Part shown: positions 1-6,895 of the stretch, piece after piece
How positions within the stretch are numbered: the first letter of the stretch is position 1
How the letters are laid out: every line of letters begins with the position of its first letter
Assembly (NCBI RefSeq): GCF_027943945.1
Contig: NZ_AP027141.1
Span: 682,001-746,000, forward strand
DNA length: 64,000 bases
Source: Microbacterium terricola
Lineage (GTDB): Bacteria; Actinomycetota; Actinomycetes; Actinomycetales; Microbacteriaceae
Reading direction: 5' to 3'
Notes under the pieces: model-generated
Seen by the model: only the letters and a program-made list of their open reading frames with translations
Databases searched by the model: none
Told to the model about the DNA's origin: nothing
Program-made: the position numbers and the translations under genes

Positions 1-1150
1 GGGGAACCTGCTCGACCACTTCGAGGCCGAGCTCGCGCAGCTGCGCGACCTTGTCGGTGTTGTTGGTCAGCAGTCGCACTTGCTCGATGCCGAGGTCGGC
101 GAGCATCCCGGCCGCGGCGGCGTAGTCGCGCGCGTCGGCGGGGAGCCCGAGGGCCAGGTTGGCGTCGACGGTGTCGAGCCCGCGCTCCTGCAGCGAGTAT
201 GCGCGCAGCTTGTTGATCAGGCCGATGCCGCGACCCTCGTGGCCGCGCATGTAGATGACGACGCCGCCGTCGCGCTCGATGGCGTCGAGCGCGGCCTCCA
301 GCTGCGGGCCGCACTCGCACTTGAGCGAGCCGAAGGCCTCACCGGTGAGGCACTCCGAGTGCACGCGCACGAGCGGTGCCGGCTCGGTGAGCTCGCCCGA
401 GACGATCGCGAGGTGGTCGGTGCCGGTGACGCGGTCCTTGTACGCCAGGAAGCGGAAGCTGCCATGGCCCGTCGGCACCTGCGCCTCGGCCCGCAGGCTG
501 ACCCGCCGACGGTGCGCCGCGTGCGCCTGGGCGGGACGAGGGTCGGTCTCGTCGAGGTGCGCGACGAGCTGCTCGATCGTGATGACCGGGACGCCGTCGC
601 GCTCGCCGAGGTCCATCAGGCCGGGCAGGCGCATCATCGATCCGTCCTCGGCCACGATCTCGGCGATCGCGCCGACGGGCTTGAGCCCGGCGAGGGTCAT
701 CAGCTCGACGGCGGCCTCGGTGTGGCCGCCGCGTTCGCGCACGCCGCCGTCCACCGCGCGCAGCGGAAGGATGTGCCCTGGGCGCTTCACGCTGGCGGGG
801 GCCGACGCGGGGTCCGCCAGCACGTTGAGGGTCCGGGCACGGTCGGCCGCGCTGATGCCGGTGGTGATGCCGTCGGCCGCGTCGACGCTCACGGTGTACG
901 CGGTGCCGCGGGCATCCTCGTTCACCTCGACCATGGGAGGCAGGTCGAGGCGGTCGGCCCAGTCCGCCGGCATGGGCGCGCAGATGAATCCGCTGGACCA
1001 GCGCACGGTCCACGCGATCCATTCGGGGGTGGCGAGCTCCGCCGAGAGGACGACGTCACCCTCGTTCTCGCGGTTCTCATCGTCGGCGACGATGACGGGA
1101 CGCCCGGCGCGCAGGGCGTCGAGGGCGGCGGGGATGGTCGAAAGGCTCAT
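1..1150 (-). CDS. ribBA: RibBA: DHBP synthase / GTP cyclohydrolase II (3' end beyond window)
   Basis: Bifunctional riboflavin enzyme. The N-terminal RibB half makes 3,4-dihydroxy-2-butanone 4-phosphate from ribulose 5-phosphate, and the C-terminal RibA half opens GTP. Translated from the ATG at 1150, 383 residues are visible before the window edge with no stop, so the gene is cut by the window and not broken. RibB shows DDENRENEGD at residues 23-32, RPGHILPL at 123-130 and GGHTEAAVEL near 141. RibA shows the zinc cysteines C267, C278 and C280 (CLTGEAFGS then KCECGPQL) and HEGRGIGL from 304. The ATG overlaps the ribE stop by four bases (ATGA), so it is the third gene of a coupled ribD-ribE-ribBA operon. 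The lumazine synthase gene ribH would be expected next, outside the window. Both catalytic halves look intact. Assignment is firm. Confidence 0.96.
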   Translation of the reverse strand, partial: MSLSTIPAALDALRAGRPVIVADDENRENEGDVVLSAELATPEWIAWTVRWSSGFICAPMPADWADRLDLPPMVEVNEDARGTAYTVSVDAADGITTGISAADRARTLNVLADPASAPASVKRPGHILPLRAVDGGVRERGGHTEAAVELMTLAGLKPVGAIAEIVAEDGSMMRLPGLMDLGERDGVPVITIEQLVAHLDETDPRPAQAHAAHRRRVSLRAEAQVPTGHGSFRFLAYKDRVTGTDHLAIVSGELTEPAPLVRVHSECLTGEAFGSLKCECGPQLEAALDAIERDGGVVIYMRGHEGRGIGLINKLRAYSLQERGLDTVDANLALGLPADARDYAAAAGMLADLGIEQVRLLTNNTDKVAQLRELGLEVVEQVP

Positions 1151-1779
1151 CGTGAGCCTCCTTCGTTCGTTGCGGGGGTGAAGGCGAGCAGGCGCTGGAC
1201 GTGCCGGGCCAGGATGTCGGTCTCGAGGTTGACGCGGTCGCCCGCGTCGAGGGTGCCGAGGGTCGTCGCGGCGAGGGTCTCCGGGATCAGCGAGATCTCG
1301 AACCAGTGGTCGACCGCCGCGGCGGGGCTGACAGCGCTCACCGTCAGCGAGGTGCCCTCGACCGCGATCGAGCCCTTGTCGACGACGAGCGGCGCGAGGT
1401 CGGCAGGCAGGCCGATGCGCAGGACGCGCCACTGCGCGCCCGGCCGCACCTCGAGCACCTCGCCGGTGCCGTCGATGTGGCCCTGCACGATGTGGCCGCC
1501 GAGGCGGCCGTGCGCGGCGGTGGCGCGCTCGAGGTTGACGGCGCGCCCTTCGGCGACGCCGTCGAGGGTCGACACGTCGAGCGTCTGCTTCATGACGTCT
1601 GCGGTGAACCAGTCGGCGCCCTGGTCGACGACGGTGAGGCACACGCCGCTGACGGCGATCGAATCGCCGTGCGCCGCGTCGGTCACCGCCTTCGGCGCCT
1701 GCACGGTCAGCCGCACGCCGTCGCCCGAGGGCTCGACGGCCGTGACCGTGCCGATCTCTTCGATGATCCCGGTGAACAT
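1147..1779 (-). CDS. ribE: Riboflavin synthase, alpha chain
   Basis: Dismutates two 6,7-dimethyl-8-ribityllumazine molecules to riboflavin plus the pyrimidine precursor, the last step of the pathway. The 210-residue length is normal for the family. It has the family N-terminus MFTGIIEEIGTV and two homologous lumazine-binding barrels. The second repeat begins around residue 95 (GGHIVQGHIDG), matching the internal duplication typical of this enzyme. Its ATG overlaps the last base of the ribD stop (TGATG) and its own TGA overlaps the ribBA ATG, so translation of all three is probably coupled and controlled by the FMN riboswitch upstream of ribD. The gene is called ribC or ribE in different organisms. 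Confidence 0.96.
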   Translation of the reverse strand: MFTGIIEEIGTVTAVEPSGDGVRLTVQAPKAVTDAAHGDSIAVSGVCLTVVDQGADWFTADVMKQTLDVSTLDGVAEGRAVNLERATAAHGRLGGHIVQGHIDGTGEVLEVRPGAQWRVLRIGLPADLAPLVVDKGSIAVEGTSLTVSAVSPAAAVDHWFEISLIPETLAATTLGTLDAGDRVNLETDILARHVQRLLAFTPATNEGGSR

Positions 1780-2864
1780 CAGACAGCTCCTGTCTCGGGG
1801 TGGACGGCGGGGCGCGCGACGACGAGGAGGTCGTCGCCGAGCCGTTCGACGGATGCGACGGTCAGTCGCCGCTGAGCGGCGATGGTCTCCACGCCGAGCG
1901 ATCGCAGGGCGGGGGAGTCCGAGCCGTCGGCGCCCTGGCCGACCAGCGTGGGGGCGATGTAGGTGAGGACCTCGTCGGCGAGCCCCGCGCGCAGGAAGGC
2001 GCTCGCGATCGTCGGGCCGCCCTCGACGAGCACCCGCTGCACGCCGAGCTGGCGCAGCTCCTCGAGCAGCGAGTCGGCCACGTCGTCACCGGGGCGCTCG
2101 GCGAACAGGTTGGTCCCGTCGCGGTGCACGAGCGGATGCGGGTGGGCGAGGACGGCCGCGCCGTCGGGGATCGCACGCGCACCGAGCACCACCGGAATCG
2201 GCTGGTGGTCGTACAGCGTGCCGTCGGGGCGTCGGGCGGTGAGGGCGGGGTCGTCCGCGAGCAGGGTGCCGGTGCCGACGACGATGGCGTCCGCGTCCGC
2301 GCGACGGCGATGGACGTCGGCGCGCGCCGCGGGGCCGGTGATCCACTGGCTGGTGCCGTCTGCGGCGGCGGCGCGCCCGTCGAGGCTCTGAGCCCACTTG
2401 ACGGTGACGTGCGGGCGGCCGAGGCGCTGGACCGTGAGCCATGACTGCAGGAGGGCGGCAGCATCCTCCGTCTGGACGCCGGACTCCACCTCGACCCCGG
2501 CCGCGCGCAGGACGCCGGCACCCCCGGACGAGCGGTCGCCCGGGTCGTCGATCGCGTAGACGACGCGGGCGATGCCGGCGTCGATGAGCGCGATGGCGCA
2601 CGGGCCGGTGCGTCCGGTGTGGTTGCAGGGCTCGAGGGTGACCACCGCGGTCGCGCCGCGAGCCTGCTCCGGTGAGAGCTTCGCGAGGGCGTCGACTTCG
2701 GCGTGGGCGGTGCCGGCACCGCGGTGCCAGCCCTCGGCCAGCACCTCGCCGGAGGGCGAGAGGATCACGGCGCCGACCTGCGGGTTGATGCCGCGGGGGC
2801 CGCGCTCTGCGAGCGTGAGGGCGCGCGTCATCGCGTCGCGCTCTGCCACGCGGTTCTCGCTCAT
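1779..2864 (-). CDS. ribD: RibD: pyrimidine deaminase / reductase
   Basis: Bifunctional enzyme for the second and third steps of riboflavin synthesis. The N-terminal cytidine-deaminase-like domain carries HAEVDAL and the zinc ligands of PCNHTGRTGPC. The C-terminal HTP reductase domain carries VEGGPTIASAFLRAG. I take the ATG at 2864 (MSENRVAERDAM), giving 361 residues, because a purine-rich GCAGGA lies seven bases upstream. An in-frame start 14 codons earlier (2906) has no such signal and would sit inside the riboswitch expression platform. First gene of the rib operon. The Shine-Dalgarno can pair with an upstream hairpin loop, so translation initiation is the likely control point. Confidence 0.95.
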   Translation of the reverse strand: MSENRVAERDAMTRALTLAERGPRGINPQVGAVILSPSGEVLAEGWHRGAGTAHAEVDALAKLSPEQARGATAVVTLEPCNHTGRTGPCAIALIDAGIARVVYAIDDPGDRSSGGAGVLRAAGVEVESGVQTEDAAALLQSWLTVQRLGRPHVTVKWAQSLDGRAAAADGTSQWITGPAARADVHRRRADADAIVVGTGTLLADDPALTARRPDGTLYDHQPIPVVLGARAIPDGAAVLAHPHPLVHRDGTNLFAERPGDDVADSLLEELRQLGVQRVLVEGGPTIASAFLRAGLADEVLTYIAPTLVGQGADGSDSPALRSLGVETIAAQRRLTVASVERLGDDLLVVARPAVHPETGAV

Positions 2865-2914
2865 CCGGATTCCTGCCGTCGGGTGATCCGGGGGCGACGG
2901 AGGCAACGCCGGTG

Positions 2915-2933
2915 GCGGCGCGCAGGACGCCGC
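2915..2933 (-). promoter_or_regulatory. Candidate expression-platform hairpin of the FMN riboswitch
   Basis: Between the aptamer and ribD the minus strand folds as a perfect 6-bp stem (GCGGCG/CGCCGC) with a 7-base loop TCCTGCG. The loop contains TCCTGC, exactly complementary to the GCAGGA Shine-Dalgarno of ribD about 40 bases downstream. A second alternative pairing exists: GGAGGCA at the aptamer 3' end (2946-2940) is fully complementary to TGCCTCC at 2905-2899. No T-run follows, which argues against an intrinsic terminator. The role in switching is inferred. Confidence 0.5.
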
Positions 2934-2935
2934 TC

Positions 2936-3092
2936 GTGCTGCCTCCCATCCGGACTAGCGACAGTCTCCTGTCACATCACCGTCGGTTCCGGAATTCCAC
3001 CGGATCGGCCGGCGCGGCATCCGAATCGGATGCTGTTGCGCCAGCTCGCGGACTGTCACCGCCGGTTCGGATTCTCACCGACCCCGGAGCAC
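2936..3092 (-). promoter_or_regulatory. FMN riboswitch (RFN element) upstream of ribD
   Basis: The minus strand carries the conserved RFN blocks in order: a P1 arm GTGCT, CGGGGTCGGTGAGAATCC, ACCGGCGGTGACAGTCCGCGA, a variable arm, CCGGTGGAATTCCGG, ACCGACGGTGA, AGTCCGGATGGGAGG, and the closing P1 arm AGCAC. It binds FMN and represses riboflavin genes when FMN is abundant. It lies directly upstream of ribD in the right orientation. P1 ends at the AGCAC/GTGCT pairing. Confidence 0.95.
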
Positions 3093-3105
3093 GTTCAATG
3101 CTCTG

Positions 3106-3111
3106 AGTCTA
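3106..3111 (-). promoter_or_regulatory. Probable -10 of the rib operon
   Basis: TAGACT on the minus strand lies 14 bases upstream of the first riboswitch P1 base, where a transcript carrying the full aptamer should begin. No convincing -35 is visible. Confidence 0.45.
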
Positions 3112-3114
3112 CTC

Positions 3115-3132
3115 AACGCCCCCGACGGCGTT
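3115..3132 (-). terminator. Short hairpin after the Fpg-like gene
   Basis: Perfect 6-bp stem AACGCC/GGCGTT with a 6-base loop, about 10 bases past the stop of the glycosylase gene and just upstream of the rib promoter. There is no T-run, so its function as a terminator is tentative. Confidence 0.35.
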
Positions 3133-3142
3133 TCATTCCGTG

Positions 3143-4003
3143 TCACTTCAGCAGTCGCGAGAGCCGCCGGTCGGCGAGGACCTTGCCGCCGGTCTGGCAT
3201 GTCGCGCAGTACTCCAGCGAGTTGTCGGCGAAGAACACCGAGCGCACCGTGTCGCCGCACACCGGGCAGGTCTCGCCGCGCCGGCCGTGCACCTGCATGC
3301 CGCGGCGCTTGGCGTCCTTGAGGTCGGCGGGTGGCTTGCCGGATGCGGTGGCGACAGCATCCGTCAGCGTGTCGGTCATCGCGGCGAAGAGCCGGTCGAT
3401 CTCGCCGTCGTCGAGCCCTGCGGCGAGGGCGTACGGCGACATCTTTGCGGCGTGCAGGATCTCATCGGAGTAGGCGTTGCCGACCCCGGCGATGATCGAC
3501 TGATCGCGCAGCACACCCTTGATCTGGGTGCGGCGGCCGGCCAGCAGCGCGGCGAAGGCGTCGCGTGTGAACCCGGAGTCGAGGGGGTCGGGGCCCAGCC
3601 GCGCGATGCCGGGCACGTCGGCGGGCTCGCGGACGACGTAGACGGCGAGGGACTTCTTCGTGCCCGCCTCGGTGAGGTCGAAGCCCGAGCCGTCGTCGAG
3701 GGCGACGCGCAGCGCGATCGGGGTCTTGCCCGGCCGGATCAGCGTGGGGGACAGCGTCTCGGTGAAGCGCAGCCAGCCGGCCTTGGCGAGGTGGAAGACG
3801 AGGTGCGGGCCGGTCGTGCGCAGGTCGATGAACTTGCCGTGGCGGTCGGCGCCGGTGATCTCGGCGCCGACGAGGGCGTCGACGGGCGGGTCGTAGGTCT
3901 TCAGCGCGGCGATGTTCGCGACCGACACCTTCGTGACCGTGCGGCCGATCGTGCGGCCGCGCAGGAACTCGACGAGTCCCTGCACCTCCGGCATCTCGGG
4001 CAT
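3143..4003 (-). CDS. Fpg/Nei-family DNA glycosylase, divergent
   Basis: Predicted base-excision repair glycosylase/AP lyase. The N-terminus MPEMPEVQGL gives the catalytic Pro and Glu after Met removal, which fixes the start. Lys57 in DRHGKFIDL matches the conserved Fpg lysine. A C-terminal zinc finger has cysteines at 246, 249, 266 and 269 (CPVC, CATC). Two places differ from classic Fpg: the usual HLGMSG segment reads HLAKAGW (71-77), and the arginine after the last finger cysteines (CQxxGR) is a lysine, K274 in CQTGGK. It is therefore better called Fpg/Nei-family than MutM, and its substrate may differ. At 286 residues its length is normal. It is a single gene. CAGGAT ends six bases before the ATG and could be a leaderless -10. 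Confidence 0.85.
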   Translation of the reverse strand: MPEMPEVQGLVEFLRGRTIGRTVTKVSVANIAALKTYDPPVDALVGAEITGADRHGKFIDLRTTGPHLVFHLAKAGWLRFTETLSPTLIRPGKTPIALRVALDDGSGFDLTEAGTKKSLAVYVVREPADVPGIARLGPDPLDSGFTRDAFAALLAGRRTQIKGVLRDQSIIAGVGNAYSDEILHAAKMSPYALAAGLDDGEIDRLFAAMTDTLTDAVATASGKPPADLKDAKRRGMQVHGRRGETCPVCGDTVRSVFFADNSLEYCATCQTGGKVLADRRLSRLLK

Positions 4004-4036
4004 GCGCTCATCCTGCCACGCGGGGCTGACGCCGGG

Positions 4037-4603
4037 TCAGTACTCGAGCACGGGCCAGGGCTGGGGGGAGCGGTCATCCGTCACCAGGAGAGCGGCCGTC
4101 CAGCCGTCGTCGCGCCCGAACGAGTTCACCAGCGCCTGCCGACGCAGCCCCTCGTAGTGGAATCCGAGGGTGCGAGCCGCTCGCGCCGACGGGATGTTGC
4201 CCGTGGAGGCGTGCCACTCGACGCGCACCAGCGACAAGCCATCGGCCGCGAAGGCCCAGTCGAGGACCGCGCGCGAGGCCTCGGTGATGAGGCCCTGGCC
4301 GCGCGCCTGCGGCGACACCCAGTAGCCCAGCTCGCCGTCGCCCTTGCCGCTCAGTCGGTAGAGGCCCACCATGCCGACCAGCTCGTCCCCCCTGCGCATC
4401 GCCCAGGTGAGGTGCTCGGCAGCCGCCCACTGCTCGGCGGTCTTCACGATGAACTGCTCCGCGTCCTCCCGCCGGTACGGGGAGGGCACGGTGGTGTACC
4501 GCTGGATGGCGGCGTCCTGGCAGGCCTCGTAGATGGCGTCGATGTCGCCGTCGACAGGCACCGACAGCACGAGCCGCTCGGTCTGCAGAGTCACGGGTTC
4601 CAT
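4037..4603 (-). CDS. GNAT-family N-acetyltransferase (RimJ/RimL type)
   Basis: 188 residues resembling ribosomal-protein-type acetyltransferases that use acetyl-CoA. The N-terminus MEPVTLQTERLVLSVP is the usual opening of this subfamily. The acetyl-CoA loop appears as ELGYWVSPQARGQGLITEA, followed by the helix with AVLDWAF and the motif NIPSARAARTLGF. The open frame extends 90 codons further upstream, but that part is arginine/proline-rich shadow sequence. The ATG at 4603 is preceded by TACAGT ending six bases away. The substrate cannot be predicted; it may be a protein N-terminus, an amine or a drug. Confidence 0.85.
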   Translation of the reverse strand: MEPVTLQTERLVLSVPVDGDIDAIYEACQDAAIQRYTTVPSPYRREDAEQFIVKTAEQWAAAEHLTWAMRRGDELVGMVGLYRLSGKGDGELGYWVSPQARGQGLITEASRAVLDWAFAADGLSLVRVEWHASTGNIPSARAARTLGFHYEGLRRQALVNSFGRDDGWTAALLVTDDRSPQPWPVLEY

Positions 4604-4609
4604 CCCGCC

Positions 4610-4615
4610 ACTGTA
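4610..4615 (-). promoter_or_regulatory. Leaderless-type -10 of the 4037-4603 acetyltransferase
   Basis: TACAGT ends six bases before the ATG, placing the transcription start at or next to the start codon. Confidence 0.45.
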
Positions 4616-4645
4616 GCCAGCCGCCCCCGGCCGCCGGCGTAGTGT

Positions 4646-4716
4646 CCACAATTCAGGCTGGAGTGGCCGCACCCGGCGATCTGGAGCCGAACGTCCGCTC
4701 TCTGCCTGAATTGTGG
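4646..4716. repeat. Hairpin repeat A, upstream copy (71 nt)
   Basis: Perfect 13-bp inverted arms: CCACAATTCAGGC at 4646-4658 and its exact complement at 4704-4716, around a 45-nt centre. A second element of the same total length, with arms related to these (CACAAYTCAGGC), lies downstream of the DUF559 gene at 5690-5760. The centres of the two copies are not conserved, only arms and length. It ends 99 bases before the chosen start of the DUF559 gene. AT-containing arms stand out in this GC-rich sequence. Confidence 0.85.
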
Positions 4717-4815
4717 CCGTCGCGCGGGTCCTCCCCACGCTCGAGTGCCCGCCCGCTCGCCCACAGAAACGGACCGGAGCGCGCCGCGTGCGGCGGGCGG
4801 TGCGACTGTCGTGAC

Positions 4816-5658
4816 GTGGTCGGGGACGCCGAGGGGGCTCAGCAGGTGCTGCAGCGCGCTGACCTGTGCGCAATCGGGATGACCTCCCGGCAGATCACCC
4901 GAGCCGTTCGCACGGGTGATCTGCTGCGCGTCCGTCGCGACCGCTACATGCTGGCCGCGCACGGCGACCTCGATCGGGCCGTGCGTGTCGGCGGGCGCCT
5001 CGCCTGCGTCTCGCTGCTCGCCCCGCTCGGGGTCTTCGTGGCTGATGCCAGCGTGCTGCACATCCATCTCGACCACTCGATGTCGCGGCTGCGTGCGCCC
5101 GAGGGGAGCGGGCCGCTCCGCTCGCGCGATGGCATACGACTGCACTGGTGGCGCCTGGCCGGACCGGCAATCCTCGGATCGGTCGGGATCGCCGACGCGT
5201 TGGCTCAGGCCGTGCGGTGCCAGACCCCGCGATTCTCCGTGGCGACGGTGGACAGCATCCTCCACCTGTCGCTTCTCGGCCACGACGAGGTGCGCGACGT
5301 GTTCGACCATCTGCCGCGCAGATATCGACCCATCCTCCGCATGGTCGATGCGTCTGCGGAGTCCGGGCCCGAGAGCCTGATGCGGCTCATTCTGCGACAG
5401 CTCGGGCTGCGATACCGCACGCAGGTGCACATTCCCGGTGTCGGACGGGTCGACTTCGTCGTCGAAGGGTGGCTCATCATCGAATGCGACAGCAAGGGGT
5501 ACCACGAGGGATGGGCGAAGCAGAAAGTCGACCGCGAGCGGGATCTCGCTGCGGCAGCCCTCGGCTATACGTCACTGCGTCCGCTCGCTGAGCACCTGCT
5601 GTATCGTCGCGAGGTCGTCGTCGAGGCCGTCCGCGGGCTCGTCGCCGCACACCGCTGA
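4816..5658 (+). CDS. DUF559-domain protein with AbiEi-like N-terminus (copy A)
   Basis: 280 residues from a GTG at 4816. Residues about 10-50 look like the winged-helix segment of AbiEi-type proteins (ADLCAIGMTSRQITRAV then LLRVRRDRYML). The C-terminal third is a DUF559/Vsr-like fold related to PD-(D/E)xK nucleases. Candidate catalytic residues are E186 (GPESL), D213 (RVDFVV) and E223-x-D225-x-K227 (IIECDSK), then H230. The frame stays open back to 4642, but that part would translate through hairpin repeat A. The GTG start gives an N-terminus the same length as paralogue B at 52404-53282; it is chosen by that alignment, not by a clear ribosome-binding site. The gene sits alone and is bracketed by the two A repeats. 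Family function is not established: nuclease, antitoxin-like regulator and mobility factor are all possible. Confidence 0.75.
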   Translation: MVGDAEGAQQVLQRADLCAIGMTSRQITRAVRTGDLLRVRRDRYMLAAHGDLDRAVRVGGRLACVSLLAPLGVFVADASVLHIHLDHSMSRLRAPEGSGPLRSRDGIRLHWWRLAGPAILGSVGIADALAQAVRCQTPRFSVATVDSILHLSLLGHDEVRDVFDHLPRRYRPILRMVDASAESGPESLMRLILRQLGLRYRTQVHIPGVGRVDFVVEGWLIIECDSKGYHEGWAKQKVDRERDLAAAALGYTSLRPLAEHLLYRREVVVEAVRGLVAAHR

Positions 5659-5689
5659 CCGGATCGGGCTGCGCCGTGGCACCCGCGGT

Positions 5690-5760
5690 TCACAACTCAG
5701 GCAGAACTGCTCGCTGTGGCGCGCTGCGCCGCTGCATCGTCGTTCTTGCCTGAGTTAGCA
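5690..5760. repeat. Hairpin repeat A, downstream copy (71 nt)
   Basis: Arms AACTCAGGCA (5694-5703) and TGCCTGAGTT (5747-5756) are a perfect 10-bp inverted repeat. It extends inward by GAAC/GTTC with a one-base bulge. Size and spacing match the copy at 4646-4716 exactly (offset 1044 bases), and the left arms agree at 11 of 13 positions. It begins 31 bases after the DUF559 stop and ends 51 bases before the trpS stop on the other strand, so it might also serve as a two-way terminator. Confidence 0.8.
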
Positions 5761-5811
5761 ACGCGTCGACCGGTGGCGCAACCGGAACCGTGCGCCGCGC
5801 GGCCCCGCGGG

Positions 5812-6819
5812 TCAGCGGCCGCGGCGGAGCAGGCCGACCTTGTCGTACACGTCGCCGAGGGTGGTGTCGGCGACGGCCGCGGCCCGCTCGGCGTTCACCG
5901 CGAGCACGCGGTCGAGCTCGGCCGGGTCGTCGAGCAGTTCGAGCGCGCGCTGGCGCACCGGGCCGAACTCGTTCACGATGACCTCGGCGAGCCCCTTCTT
6001 GAAGTCGCCGTAGCCGCGGCCCGCGTACTCGTCCTCGATGGCCGGGATCTGCCGTCCGGTGAGGGCGGCGTAGATCACGAGCAGGTTCGAGACGCCCGGC
6101 TTGGCCTCACGGTCGTAGCGCACGGCCCCTTCGGAGTCGGTGACGGCCCGCATGATCTTCTTCGCCGACACCGCCGGGTCGTCCAGCAGCCACAGCACGC
6201 CCGCGTCGGACTCCGCCGACTTCGACATCTTGGCGGTCGGGTTCTGCAGGTCGAAGATGCGGGCGGTCTCCTGCTGGATCACCGGCATCGGCACCTGGAA
6301 GGTCTTCCCGTACCGCGAGTTGAACCGCTCGGCGAGGTCGCGCGTCAGCTCGACGTGCTGCTTCTGGTCGTCGCCGACCGGCACGATGTCGGTCTGGTAC
6401 AGCAGGATGTCGGCGGCCATCAGCACCGGGTAGGTGAACAGCCCGACGTTGGTCGCGTCGGCGCCGTAGCGCTGCGACTTGTCCTTGAACTGGGTCATCC
6501 GCCCGGCTTCGCCGAAGCCGGTCATGGTCGACAGGATCCAGGCCAGCTCGGCGTGCGCCGACACGTGCGACTGCACGTACAGCGTCGAGCGCGACGGCTC
6601 GATGCCGGCGGCGATGTACTGCGCGGCGGTGCGACGGGTCTTCTCGCGCAGCTCGGCCGGGTCGTTCGGCTGGGTGAGGGCGTGCAGGTCGACGACGGAG
6701 AAGAACGCCTGGTACGAGTCCTGCAGGTCGCGCCACTGCATGAGCGCCCCGATGTAGTTGCCGATCTGGAGGGAGTCGGCCGAGGGCTGCATGCCGGAGT
6801 AGAGACGCGGTTTGTTCAC
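5812..6819 (-). CDS. trpS: Tryptophanyl-tRNA synthetase
   Basis: Class I synthetase charging tRNA-Trp in the cytoplasm. The 335-residue length is normal for bacterial TrpRS. The N-terminus MNKPRLYSGMQPSADSLQIG is typical, with the HIGH-equivalent in QIGNYIGA (18-25) and KMSKS at 197-201. VPVGDDQKQH near 147 is the tryptophan/ATP-pocket segment. It starts with GTG at 6819. TAGACT ends exactly six bases upstream, so the mRNA is probably leaderless. It is monocistronic between the A repeat and exonuclease III. No T-box or leader peptide is visible upstream. Confidence 0.97.
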   Translation of the reverse strand: MNKPRLYSGMQPSADSLQIGNYIGALMQWRDLQDSYQAFFSVVDLHALTQPNDPAELREKTRRTAAQYIAAGIEPSRSTLYVQSHVSAHAELAWILSTMTGFGEAGRMTQFKDKSQRYGADATNVGLFTYPVLMAADILLYQTDIVPVGDDQKQHVELTRDLAERFNSRYGKTFQVPMPVIQQETARIFDLQNPTAKMSKSAESDAGVLWLLDDPAVSAKKIMRAVTDSEGAVRYDREAKPGVSNLLVIYAALTGRQIPAIEDEYAGRGYGDFKKGLAEVIVNEFGPVRQRALELLDDPAELDRVLAVNAERAAAVADTTLGDVYDKVGLLRRGR

Positions 6820-6825
6820 ACGGCA

Positions 6826-6831
6826 AGTCTA
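6826..6831 (-). promoter_or_regulatory. Leaderless -10 of trpS
   Basis: TAGACT ends six bases before the GTG start, so the transcript would begin at the start codon. Confidence 0.5.
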
Positions 6832-6895
6832 CGGAGCGGATGCTGCCGCCCCGCGCCCCGCGGGGCAGCCGACGCCGGTCGTCGCGAAAGGCGCC

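Noticed and set aside
2865..2906. Earlier in-frame start for ribD at 2906
   Set aside because: No ribosome-binding site, and it would lie in the riboswitch expression platform; the ATG at 2864 has GCAGGA at good spacing.
4642..4815. N-terminal extension of DUF559 copy A back to 4642
   Set aside because: It would translate through hairpin repeat A, and paralogue B has no corresponding segment.
4646..5760. Repeats A read as the terminal inverted repeats of an insertion sequence
   Set aside because: Each flank is itself a complete hairpin in direct orientation, no transposase motif (DDE or HUH) is present, and no target-site duplication is evident; a REP-like unit fits better.
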